8,920 nt of DNA from an uncultured Prevotella sp. (GCA_905202125.1 CAJKQX010000087.1:1-8920), one strand, 5' to 3'; counted from the first letter of the stretch, positions 1 to 6,105 are shown. Program-made: numbers and translations. The notes: generated from the sequence alone by a model not told the origin.

Positions 1-77
1 AAGAAAACCTGTATCTTGACATACAATCAATCCATACCTGAACGAAATAAATTCAGAACAATTGTCCCACCCCTTGC

Positions 78-97
78 GGCCGCAACAGGTTGCGGCC
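78..97. repeat. GC-rich perfect hairpin (REP-like)
   Basis: Positions 78-85 (GGCCGCAA) and 90-97 (TTGCGGCC) form a perfect 8-bp inverted repeat around a four-base loop. An overlapping 12-bp palindrome, TTGCGGCCGCAA, lies at 74-85. No T-run follows on either strand, so it is not a classical terminator. It resembles a short extragenic palindromic repeat; only one copy is in the window, so the repeat status is inferred. Confidence 0.45.
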
Positions 98-235
98 CTA
101 CACCCATTAATCATGATTGCATCCGAAATTCAAGACCCACGGCCCTACGGTGATAATTAACATTTCAATCCCAATTTCACTCCAAATTGCGGATGAACCA
201 AATATATGTGGCATGAGATGTCTGGTAACCTAAAG

Positions 236-271
236 GAACGGCGAACATCCCCAACCGGATATTCGCCGTTC
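236..271 (-). terminator. Hairpin downstream of the cytolysin-like gene, possible terminator
   Basis: A perfect 10-bp inverted repeat, GAACGGCGAA (236-245) and TTCGCCGTTC (262-271), is extended inward past one mismatch by ATCC/GGAT (247-250/257-260). It lies 70 nt beyond the stop codon of the cytolysin-like gene. On the minus strand the hairpin is followed only by CCTTTAGG, a poor U-tract. It may end or stabilise the 3' end of that transcript, but Rho-independent termination is not clearly supported. Confidence 0.45.
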
Positions 272-341
272 ACATTTACTCTCCGACGCGGATAATCCCG
301 TTCTTCAAGTCACAGACCATACAGCTGATTCATTCACCAGA

Positions 342-2075
342 CTAATCCTTTCCGCCGTTGTACCAGATTTCATCGGGATCACCGTCATTATTATAGAACC
401 AGTTCACCGACTCGCCGCCGCCTTTGCCTCCTCGCATATAACCGGCCATTATGTCACCATAAGGCAGAATATATGTATTCTTAAACGTCCTTTTATTATT
501 GTCGCGATGGCGTATTTTAAGACACACCCTATACACATTCTTGGGCAAATCGAACGGAGGAGTCATAAACTTCTTGCAGTACACCCTGCCATTGCCGTCG
601 CCGGTGCCGCCGTCAATCAGCTTCCCCGTCAATATAGGCTCGTCATTCCTTATATAGCCAACCACCGGGTGGCTGCTTTGCAGATCATACATCGTGCTCA
701 GTTCATTGCCGTTTGCATCGTACTTTGTAAACCAGCCGCTCGCCACGATATTGTTTTCCTTCAAACAGTTGAACACATTGATTGTGATACCCCTGTTCGG
801 TATCAGTCGTTTTACCTTGTACTGTCCCTGTTTCAGGAATGATACCTTCTTTTTGTTGACTCCGGCAATATACTCTGCAGAAAAACTCAGCGGAACGGCA
901 TAGGCATTATATTCAATCGTACCGTCAAGTTTTTTAACCGTATCGTTTGATTTGTATTTGTCTATCGCATCTCTGACAGCCTCCGTCTGCCTACGGCAAT
1001 AGTCCAAATCCGATTCATTGGTCTTGCGCACCACTGCTTCTTCCCTTATGCCGGTATTTGTAAGGCCGCCGCCCCTGACGGATATGCGCTTGGTATATTG
1101 CAACTGACATTTACTGTTGGAGTAGGACTGGTCTATCGAACATCCGTAGCCCGCAACTTTGAGTGTCTGCACCATCGACTGGTTGCTGCCGCTCACATTC
1201 TCGTTCAGGTAAATCTGACGGCCGTACTTCACACTCTCGACAAAGATGATAGGCTTGCCTGAGCCAAACGACTTCTTCACATCATCCACCGTAACATCCT
1301 CTCCGAACAACGATGAATAGTCTGTCCTGTCCAGCTGGGCCGTTACAGTGAAAAAGAGCTGGGTGTATTCCGTCAAGTACTGCATAGAGAAACTGGACTT
1401 GTTTCTTTCAAAATCTGCGCTGCCCTCAATCCCGGCGAATTTGGCAGTACATCCGACCTTGATTTTCTGTTCTTCCTGGCTTTCGCCACTTGTCGTCCTT
1501 TCCTCAAAATTCGCCGTCATCATTTTTCCCGAAGCTCTGAAATCCTCCATCATTTCATTGATGGCCTGGTTCACAGCACTCATTATATTGCCATGCTCGT
1601 CGGCTTTTACGATTCGTGTATTACCTTTTGGCAATGTTATATTTCCGATGTCCATTACAATTTTCAACTTACCCCTCGACAAGCCCGATTCTGTCGGCCT
1701 CGATGTATCCAGTTGGCTGTCAACCACCAACAACATACCGGGATAAATCTCGTTGGCGCCATACGACATCGAAAGTTCTGTAACATCCTCGCTACGCGTA
1801 ACATCCTCATACTTTATGAGATAGCCTTCGCTATTTAAATGTGTTTGCTTGTTTTCATTGTCAATTGATTGCATTACACTGACATCGGACGCTACAAGAC
1901 CTCGCAGATAATTGTTGATTGCGTTCCTGCGTTGCTGGTCAGCAGTTGAACCTGAGCCTGAAGACGAGCTTGAACCCGAACCTGACGATACTGTTGGACG
2001 TCGTCTTACTGTTGGACGTCGTCTTAAAGGTGTATTTACGGAAATAAATCGTTTTTCATTAATGTTTCGTGCCAT
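342..2075 (-). CDS. Cholesterol-dependent-cytolysin-like pore-forming protein, no signal peptide
   Basis: A 577-residue protein of the CDC/CDC-like superfamily, whose members oligomerise and insert beta-hairpins into membranes. Residues about 95-410 match the CDC core: YPGMLLV (111-117), the segment QYLTEYTQLFFTVTAQL (232-248), VESVKYGRQIYL (279-290), the glycine turn RGGG (334-337) and AEYIAGVN (400-407). Residues about 411-545 resemble domain 4, ending in LPYG (537-540) where CDCs have SPYG. The Trp-rich undecapeptide is absent, replaced by a short basic loop near RHRDNNKR (522-529), and the cholesterol-sensing Thr-Leu pair appears as Tyr-Ile (535-536). Cholesterol binding is therefore unlikely. 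No signal peptide or lipobox is visible; the N-terminus has two RRRPTV units and a Ser/Gly run (30-43). A Gly-rich tail extends beyond the usual CDC end. The frame stays open about 20 codons upstream but has no other start codon. No partner or immunity gene is adjacent. Family assignment is strong; target and export route are unknown. The alignment was made by eye from memory. Confidence 0.88.
   Translation of the reverse strand: MARNINEKRFISVNTPLRRRPTVRRRPTVSSGSGSSSSSGSGSTADQQRRNAINNYLRGLVASDVSVMQSIDNENKQTHLNSEGYLIKYEDVTRSEDVTELSMSYGANEIYPGMLLVVDSQLDTSRPTESGLSRGKLKIVMDIGNITLPKGNTRIVKADEHGNIMSAVNQAINEMMEDFRASGKMMTANFEERTTSGESQEEQKIKVGCTAKFAGIEGSADFERNKSSFSMQYLTEYTQLFFTVTAQLDRTDYSSLFGEDVTVDDVKKSFGSGKPIIFVESVKYGRQIYLNENVSGSNQSMVQTLKVAGYGCSIDQSYSNSKCQLQYTKRISVRGGGLTNTGIREEAVVRKTNESDLDYCRRQTEAVRDAIDKYKSNDTVKKLDGTIEYNAYAVPLSFSAEYIAGVNKKKVSFLKQGQYKVKRLIPNRGITINVFNCLKENNIVASGWFTKYDANGNELSTMYDLQSSHPVVGYIRNDEPILTGKLIDGGTGDGNGRVYCKKFMTPPFDLPKNVYRVCLKIRHRDNNKRTFKNTYILPYGDIMAGYMRGGKGGGESVNWFYNNDGDPDEIWYNGGKD
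1991..2026 (-). repeat. Perfect 18-bp tandem duplication inside the cytolysin-like gene
   Basis: The unit CTGTTGGACGTCGTCTTA (plus-strand reading) occurs twice without a gap, at 1991-2008 and 2009-2026. It is in frame and encodes the two RRRPTV units near the N-terminus (about residues 18-29). Perfect identity including third codon positions points to a recent duplication, or to a slippage-prone site that adds six residues per unit without breaking the frame. Confidence 0.9.
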
Positions 2076-2145
2076 AACAATTTGTTTTAAAAAGTTAATA
2101 TTTTGGTGTTGTTTAAAGTTGAAATTGAGTTATTGAATCTGTCTC

Positions 2146-2153
2146 CAAATTTA
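2146..2153 (-). promoter_or_regulatory. Predicted promoter -7 box of the cytolysin-like gene
   Basis: The minus strand reads TAAATTTG, an exact match to the Bacteroidetes -7 consensus TAnnTTTG, about 70 nt upstream of the start codon. Transcription would begin near 2140. There is no good -33 TTTG at the usual 19-21 bp distance; that place is taken by the inner copy of a direct repeat. This is the arrangement expected of an activator-dependent promoter. Confidence 0.6.
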
Positions 2154-2171
2154 CGACTGAATAGCGTGTCG

Positions 2172-2212
2172 TGCCTCTCAATCCAGGAACACCGCATCTC
2201 AATTCAGGAACA
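2172..2212 (-). promoter_or_regulatory. Direct repeats with 21-bp period, candidate activator sites
   Basis: CTCAATCCAGGAACA (2177-2191) and CTCAATTCAGGAACA (2198-2212) match at 14 of 15 positions. Extended to 20 bp (2172-2191 and 2193-2212) they match at 17 of 20. The period is 21 bp, about two DNA turns, and the inner copy ends 18 bp upstream of the predicted -7 box, so it covers or abuts the -33 region. AraC-family activators bind direct half-sites with this spacing, the inner one overlapping the -35. The gene immediately upstream on the same strand encodes an AraC-type output domain. The repeat is seen; the regulator is inferred. Confidence 0.6.
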
Positions 2213-2218
2213 AAATAA

Positions 2219-2287
2219 GGGGAAATCACTGTTAAAGAGCCGTTTTTACGGCATTTTCCAGCGATTTCCCCAAGGAATATTTTTTTT
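2219..2287 (+). terminator. Long hairpin followed by a T-run
   Basis: GGGGAAATC (2219-2227) pairs with GATTTCCCC (2263-2271), then CTG (2229-2231) with CAG (2259-2261), and an inner GCCG/CGGC hairpin (2239-2242/2249-2252) caps the structure. Eight T follow at 2280-2287 on the plus strand, as in a Rho-independent terminator, although no plus-strand gene precedes it. Read on the minus strand it lies in the 3' region of the sensor gene, where the tract after it (TTATTTTG) is weaker. It could insulate the cytolysin promoter from read-through. Confidence 0.45.
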
Positions 2288-2310
2288 AGATTGGTTTTCG
2301 AAATATCTTT

Positions 2311-2507
2311 AACCCAAATCGGTCGTTAGATTTCAAATTCGTTTTGGCTTTATATTCGTTGGATTGCAACCGTTTTGTCGAAGGCATAGCGGGCTATGGC
2401 GAGACGGAACGGGAAGCAAGACGGCGGATAGAAAGTCAAAACGGATGAAAAGACAATATCAATAAATTAATTTAAGAATATTGACGGTCTAACGACCGAT
2501 TTGGGTT
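2311..2507. repeat. Palindromic intergenic repeat, copy 1 (MITE-like or structured RNA)
   Basis: The element is bounded by perfect 20-bp terminal inverted repeats, AACCCAAATCGGTCGTTAGA at 2311-2330 and its complement at 2488-2507. Inside, 2340-2358 pairs imperfectly with 2425-2443 (16 of 19). The centre forms a bulged stem: TTGC/GCAA, CCGTT/AACGG and CATAG/CTATG. A core (2351-2426) matches copy 2 at 5784-5859 in about 72 of 76 bases. It starts 18 nt past the sensor-gene stop. It is too short to encode a transposase. Either a non-autonomous mobile element or a structured RNA family would fit. Confidence 0.8.
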
Positions 2508-2524
2508 TAAGTGTGTCCGGCTGC

Positions 2525-5335
2525 TTATGTTTTATTGCGGTTCCGATATTGCTGCGGCGTCATGCCAAGGGTTCGTTTGAAGAGTATGCCGAAGTAGGTA
2601 GGATTGTCCATACCGCACTTCAGCGCCACTTCCCATACGGGCAGGTCGCTATTGTCAAGAAACTCTGTGGCGAGGCGCATGCGTAGCTTCAGAATATATT
2701 CCGTTGTGGTGCATCCCGTGATAGCCTTCACCTTGCGGTTGAGCTGCGCACGGGAGATACAGAGTTCATAGGCAAGAGCATAGTAGTCCACCTTTCCGCG
2801 GTGTATGGCCTCCATCATGGCGGCATCGCATTTGTCGATAAATTCACGGTCGGCGGCGGAGATTTCAATACTGCCCGGCTTCGTGCCCTCCACTATGTCT
2901 GTGGAGAACTTCCGGCTGATGCGTTGCAGTTGCTCGAGAAGTTTCTCTACGCGCAGGTTCAGTTCTTCGCTGCTGAAGGGTTTTTCCAGATAAGCGTCGG
3001 CTCCGGCCTCCAGTCCCGCCAAGCGGTCTTCATGAGTGATTTTAGCCGTCACCATGATGATGGGAATGTGGCAGAGCAGTTCCGACTCGCGCACCTTCTG
3101 ACTGAGTTGCAAACCGTCGATGCCGGGCATCATGACATCGGTAATAATGAGGTCGGGGATATATTTTTCCGCCATTTCCAGTCCCTCCGTGCCATCGTGC
3201 GCGAATCGGTAGGCATAGCGCTCGCCCAATTGACGGCTGATAAAGCGAGCCACCTCCGGAGTGTCCTCCACAATAAGCACACGCTTGCGGCCATCGTCAA
3301 TGTCGTCGACATTTTCCGCCACAATGTAGGGCATGGCCTGCTCCATATCGTCCGCCACGGCTTTCTCACAGGCATGATGGATGGGCAGACTCACGGTGAC
3401 GGTTGTGCCGCGTCCCGGCACGCTCTCCACTTCCACGGTTCCGCCCATAGCCTCGGCGCAGAGCTTCACCAGCGGCAGACCGATGCCCGTGCCATGGTCC
3501 GGCGCGACGTTGTTATCGCGGTAGAAAGGAGTGAATATTTTCTTAATTTCCTCCGGCTCCATGCCCTTGCCCCCATCTTTGACAACGATGTGCAGTCTGC
3601 CGTTTGCCATGAGCGTCCTCACTTCAACGGTGTTGCCGCTCGGCGAATACTTGATGGCGTTGGAGATGAGGTTCTGCATGATTTTGCTCATATAATCGGG
3701 TATGAAGTCCATCTCCACCTCCTGCGGTTGTGCCGAAAATGAGATTTTGACCCCACGTGCGGCGCCAATGAGGGTGTAACGTTCGCAAGTCATGGCCACC
3801 ATACCCACGATGTCGGCATTAACAGCCTTCGGGTGTGGCACGTTTTGCTCATGCGTAAGACGTCCGGTTTCCAAAATCTGGTTGATGAGTTCAAGCAGAC
3901 GCTCCTCATGATAGATGATGCAGCAGAGGTCAGTATGACCCTGCGAATCTTTGGCATAGTCTTTCAGCAGACTTTCGGCTGCTGCGCGGATGACTGTGAG
4001 TGGCGTGCGGAACTCGTGGGTGACCTGTGTGAAGAAGCGCACCTTGCTTTTCATGAGTTCGCGCCGTGCGGCCTGGCGGTAACGGCGCACGATGAGGAAG
4101 ATGATGACCAAGATGAGGACAAAGATGACTGTAAGGGCGATGGTAAGCGTGATGATGTTGCGCAGACGGGCCTTCTGGTTGGCCAATTCGAGCTCACCGT
4201 TACGGTATTTCGCGTCGTGTTCCATCAGTGCGTTGCGCATCTCCTTTTTATATATGGAGTCCCTCAGTGCGGCGTAGCGCGCCAGATGACGCAGGGCCTC
4301 GGCTGGACGCGAAGGAGCCAGTGTGCGATAGAGACCGTAGAGGCTGTTGCTCTCGCTGTACAGGTCATGGTATCCGGCTGCTATGCGCTGCGCCGTTGTA
4401 AATTCCTGTTCGGCCTCGGCGCGTCGGTTCTTCTCAAGCATCAGGTTGCCCAACTGATTGTGGCAGATGGCGGCTGAGGTAAGGATGCCGTATTTGTGGA
4501 GTATGGGGAGTGCGCGGCGCAGAGCCGCCTCGGCACGGTTCTTCTCGCCAAGACTCATGAGGGCCTCGGCCAACTGTGAGAGGCGTATGCCCATTTTCGG
4601 TTCCCGGCCGCCTATGCTGTCTATGATGAAGGCCTTCAGGGCATAGTCGCGCGCCTTTTTGTCGTCGTGCAGTGCGTGGTGTATTTCAGAGGCCATGCCA
4701 TACTGTATTGCCATACGTGCGGAGTCGCCGGCGGCCGTGCTGTGAGCTATGGCCTCTGTAATGTAGCGTTGCGCCTCCTCGGGCTTGTGCGCGGCCAGAT
4801 AGATGCCGGCTATGGTGTTGAGGGTAGAGCTGATGTCGCTCTCCCCGCCAATCTTGCGGTAAGTCCGCAGACTTTTTTCCGCCATGACTATGGCCTCGGT
4901 GTATTCCGACCGCCGGAAGTGACAGATGGCTACGAGGTTCTGAATTTCGGCGGTAAGCGGCAGATTGTTCCGGCAGAGCGCGAGCAGCTTGTCGGCGGCT
5001 TCTATGGCTTTGGCGAAGTCGGCATGGTCGAAATGGTAGTAGGCAGCCATGTACCACACGTGGCGGTCGATAGTATCTCGCGGCGTGCTGCGATCGAAGT
5101 GCGGATTCTCATCTGTGTAATTCTCTTTGCGGAGCAGACTGTAGATTTTATTGGCTGCGGCCGGTTTGTTCTTGGCATCGTCGTAGGCGCTGAAGATATT
5201 GTCGGCCTTCGGCGTATGCGGTTGTGCGGATTGTTGTGCGGCGAACACTGTGGCAGGTGTGGCCAGTACGGCCAGTACGGTGCAGAGTGTCAGCAGAAAT
5301 TGGGAGACGAGAGTGCAGTTCAGTTCTTGTTTCAT
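2525..5335 (-). CDS. Hybrid two-component system: TPR sensor, histidine kinase, receiver and AraC-type regulator
   Basis: A 936-residue protein combining sensor, kinase and transcription factor. Residues 1-32 are a signal peptide (hydrophobic 12-30, likely cut after VFA). Residues about 90-360 form TPR-like helix pairs, predicted periplasmic. One membrane helix spans about 393-416. The kinase follows: H-box THEFRTP with His440, N-box with Asn559, G1 box DGGKGM (587-592), F-box FTPFYR (601-606) and G2 box GTGIGL (615-620). The receiver has the acidic pair Glu690-Asp691, phospho-acceptor Asp733 (ITDVMMPG), Thr763 and Lys785 (EKPF). Residues about 845-930 are an AraC-type double helix-turn-helix ending MTPQQYR. 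All catalytic residues are present. It is shorter than classical Bacteroides hybrid systems because a TPR region replaces the usual propeller/Y_Y_Y sensor. Its ligand is unknown. Polysaccharide genes, the usual partners, are absent; the neighbour downstream on the same strand is the cytolysin-like gene, a possible target. The start is supported by the signal peptide. Confidence 0.93.
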   Translation of the reverse strand: MKQELNCTLVSQFLLTLCTVLAVLATPATVFAAQQSAQPHTPKADNIFSAYDDAKNKPAAANKIYSLLRKENYTDENPHFDRSTPRDTIDRHVWYMAAYYHFDHADFAKAIEAADKLLALCRNNLPLTAEIQNLVAICHFRRSEYTEAIVMAEKSLRTYRKIGGESDISSTLNTIAGIYLAAHKPEEAQRYITEAIAHSTAAGDSARMAIQYGMASEIHHALHDDKKARDYALKAFIIDSIGGREPKMGIRLSQLAEALMSLGEKNRAEAALRRALPILHKYGILTSAAICHNQLGNLMLEKNRRAEAEQEFTTAQRIAAGYHDLYSESNSLYGLYRTLAPSRPAEALRHLARYAALRDSIYKKEMRNALMEHDAKYRNGELELANQKARLRNIITLTIALTVIFVLILVIIFLIVRRYRQAARRELMKSKVRFFTQVTHEFRTPLTVIRAAAESLLKDYAKDSQGHTDLCCIIYHEERLLELINQILETGRLTHEQNVPHPKAVNADIVGMVAMTCERYTLIGAARGVKISFSAQPQEVEMDFIPDYMSKIMQNLISNAIKYSPSGNTVEVRTLMANGRLHIVVKDGGKGMEPEEIKKIFTPFYRDNNVAPDHGTGIGLPLVKLCAEAMGGTVEVESVPGRGTTVTVSLPIHHACEKAVADDMEQAMPYIVAENVDDIDDGRKRVLIVEDTPEVARFISRQLGERYAYRFAHDGTEGLEMAEKYIPDLIITDVMMPGIDGLQLSQKVRESELLCHIPIIMVTAKITHEDRLAGLEAGADAYLEKPFSSEELNLRVEKLLEQLQRISRKFSTDIVEGTKPGSIEISAADREFIDKCDAAMMEAIHRGKVDYYALAYELCISRAQLNRKVKAITGCTTTEYILKLRMRLATEFLDNSDLPVWEVALKCGMDNPTYFGILFKRTLGMTPQQYRNRNKT

Positions 5336-5395
5336 GGTTATTTTTTAAGGTTGTCAAAATGGTAGAGCAAAAAACGAAATTGCCGAGCCGAAACT

Positions 5396-5412
5396 TATCT
5401 TATGCAAAGATA
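5396..5412 (-). promoter_or_regulatory. Predicted promoter of the sensor gene within 17-bp element A
   Basis: The plus-strand sequence TATCTTATGCAAAGATA is a dyad (TATCTT/AAGATA). Its right part, CAAAGATA at 5405-5412, reads TATCTTTG on the minus strand, an exact -7 consensus in the commonly extended form TATCTTTGCA. It lies about 70 nt upstream of the start codon, giving a leader near 60 nt. Candidate -33 CAAA (TTTG on the minus strand) occurs at 5436-5439, slightly far away. Confidence 0.65.
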
Positions 5413-5469
5413 GCGCAAACCGAATGCAAAGACATCAAACTTGTTTGAATGTTTTGCTGAGGTGCAGCC

Positions 5470-5486
5470 TATCTTATACAAAGATA
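5470..5486 (-). promoter_or_regulatory. 17-bp palindromic element B, second candidate promoter or operator
   Basis: TATCTTATACAAAGATA repeats element A at 16 of 17 positions, 74 bp further upstream of the sensor gene. It also contains TATCTTTG on the minus strand (5479-5486). Its dyad is longer: ATCTTAT (5471-5477) pairs with ATAAGAT (5484-5490). Two copies could mean two start sites, or two binding sites for one regulator. Confidence 0.45.
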
Positions 5487-5490
5487 AGAT

Positions 5491-5750
5491 GTTTTTCTGA
5501 ATTGAACAAAGAAAAATCCGTATTTTTTTATTAGAATGTCACGGCTCTTTCATTTAAAAATGGCTTGCTCTTTCGAAAAAGATGTTATTTTATAGCGGGC
5601 CTTTGGGCGGTTTCACGTATTTTACATGCAATCCAGAGCAGGGATGTGGCATCATGTGGGAAGAACCATGAAAATCGTTCGCAATACTCTTTTTGTTGTT
5701 GGCGGTGAATTGCAAAGAGGAAGAAAAAGGAAGATTGTGTACTATTTTAT
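5491..5750. other. Intergenic stretch with no recognised content
   Basis: This AT-rich stretch between the sensor-gene promoter region and repeat copy 2 shows no convincing gene. A 45-codon plus-strand frame (5626-5763) has three possible ATG starts and terminates inside repeat copy 2; it resembles no family I know and is within chance length. No clear promoter consensus was found on the plus strand. Confidence 0.5.
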
Positions 5751-5939
5751 CCCAAATCATTAGATTTCAAACCGTTTCGTTTTTATATTCGTTGCATTGC
5801 AACCGTTTTGGCGAAGACATAGCGGGCTATGGCGAGACGGAACGGGAAGCAAGGCGGCGAAGAGAAAGGCGAAACGGATGAAAAGGACACAGAAAACAAC
5901 AGAATTATTCCCTTGTGCCGTTCTAATGACGATTTGGGT
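5750..5939. repeat. Palindromic intergenic repeat, copy 2
   Basis: This is the second copy of the element at 2311-2507, in the same orientation. Its ends are CCCAAATC-ATTAGA (5751-5764) and TCTAAT-GAC-GATTTGGG (5922-5938), with three bases lost from the left end. Outer stem strands CCGTTTCG (5772-5779) and CGAAACGG (5870-5877) pair perfectly where copy 1 has TTTTG/CAAAA, and ATTAGA/TCTAAT replaces GTTAGA/TCTAAC, so paired positions changed together. The central core is nearly identical to copy 1, while the A-rich right arm (about 5878-5921) differs in sequence but not length. Confidence 0.78.
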
Positions 5940-5948
5940 TGAAATACA

Positions 5949-5964
5949 GGCGGATTCGTCCGCC
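5949..5964 (+). other. UUCG-tetraloop hairpin
   Basis: GGCGGA (5949-5954), loop TTCG (5955-5958) and TCCGCC (5959-5964) form a perfect 6-bp stem with the exceptionally stable UUCG tetraloop in the plus-strand transcript. It sits between repeat copy 2 and a long nested hairpin. The loop type suggests function as RNA, although the closing pair is A-U and not the optimal C-G. Confidence 0.6.
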
Positions 5965-5969
5965 ACGGC

Positions 5970-6060
5970 AATCAGCCGCAAGTTACATGGTGAAAGCATC
6001 CTGATTACCCGTTAATCAGCACCTCTTCACCCCGTGACTTGCGGCTGATTGTTTTCTTAT
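5970..6060 (+). other. Long nested hairpin followed by a U-rich tract: structured RNA or terminator
   Basis: Three nested perfect stems are seen: AATCAGCCGCAAGT/ACTTGCGGCTGATT (14 bp, 5970-5983/6037-6050), GGTGAA/TTCACC (5989-5994/6026-6031) and CTGATTA/TAATCAG (6001-6007/6013-6019). Three further pairs (one G-U) extend the outer stem inward. GTTTTCTTAT follows at 6051-6060. The six-base unit AATCAG or its complement occurs four times, so 5970-5975 could instead pair with 6001-6006 and 6014-6019 with 6045-6050. That allows two mutually exclusive folds. No plus-strand gene precedes it. It could be a small RNA with its own terminator, or a barrier upstream of the flavoprotein promoter. Confidence 0.55.
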
Positions 6061-6105
6061 AGAAATCCAATAACTGATCCAGGGGTAAAATGTTAACAAA
6101 CCACA

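Noticed and set aside
1..153. A plus-strand frame open for 50 codons from the left edge, and a shorter one ending at 41
   Set aside because: The longer frame runs through the GC-rich hairpin at 78-97, and neither has recognisable protein character. The left edge is left unassigned.
276..320. A 14-codon minus-strand frame (MVCDLKNGIIRVGE) after the cytolysin-like gene, just before a hairpin
   Set aside because: The placement is curious, but it is too short to support as a gene without conservation data.
2311..2507. Possible insertion sequence with a transposase
   Set aside because: Terminal inverted repeats are present, but the element is under 200 bp with no coding capacity. At most it is a non-autonomous element, and no clear target-site duplication is visible.
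2801..3742. A 313-codon open frame on the plus strand
   Set aside because: It lies wholly opposite the kinase and receiver domains of the sensor gene, shows no family motifs, and is a typical mirror frame of GC-rich coding DNA.
5626..5763. A 45-codon plus-strand frame with three in-frame ATG codons
   Set aside because: It is of chance length, resembles nothing known to me, and ends inside repeat copy 2. A GGAAG before the last ATG is not meaningful evidence in a phylum that rarely uses Shine-Dalgarno sites.
5693..6015. Overlapping open frames on both strands across repeat copy 2
   Set aside because: They arise from the palindromic repeat itself and have no protein-like conservation between the two repeat copies.
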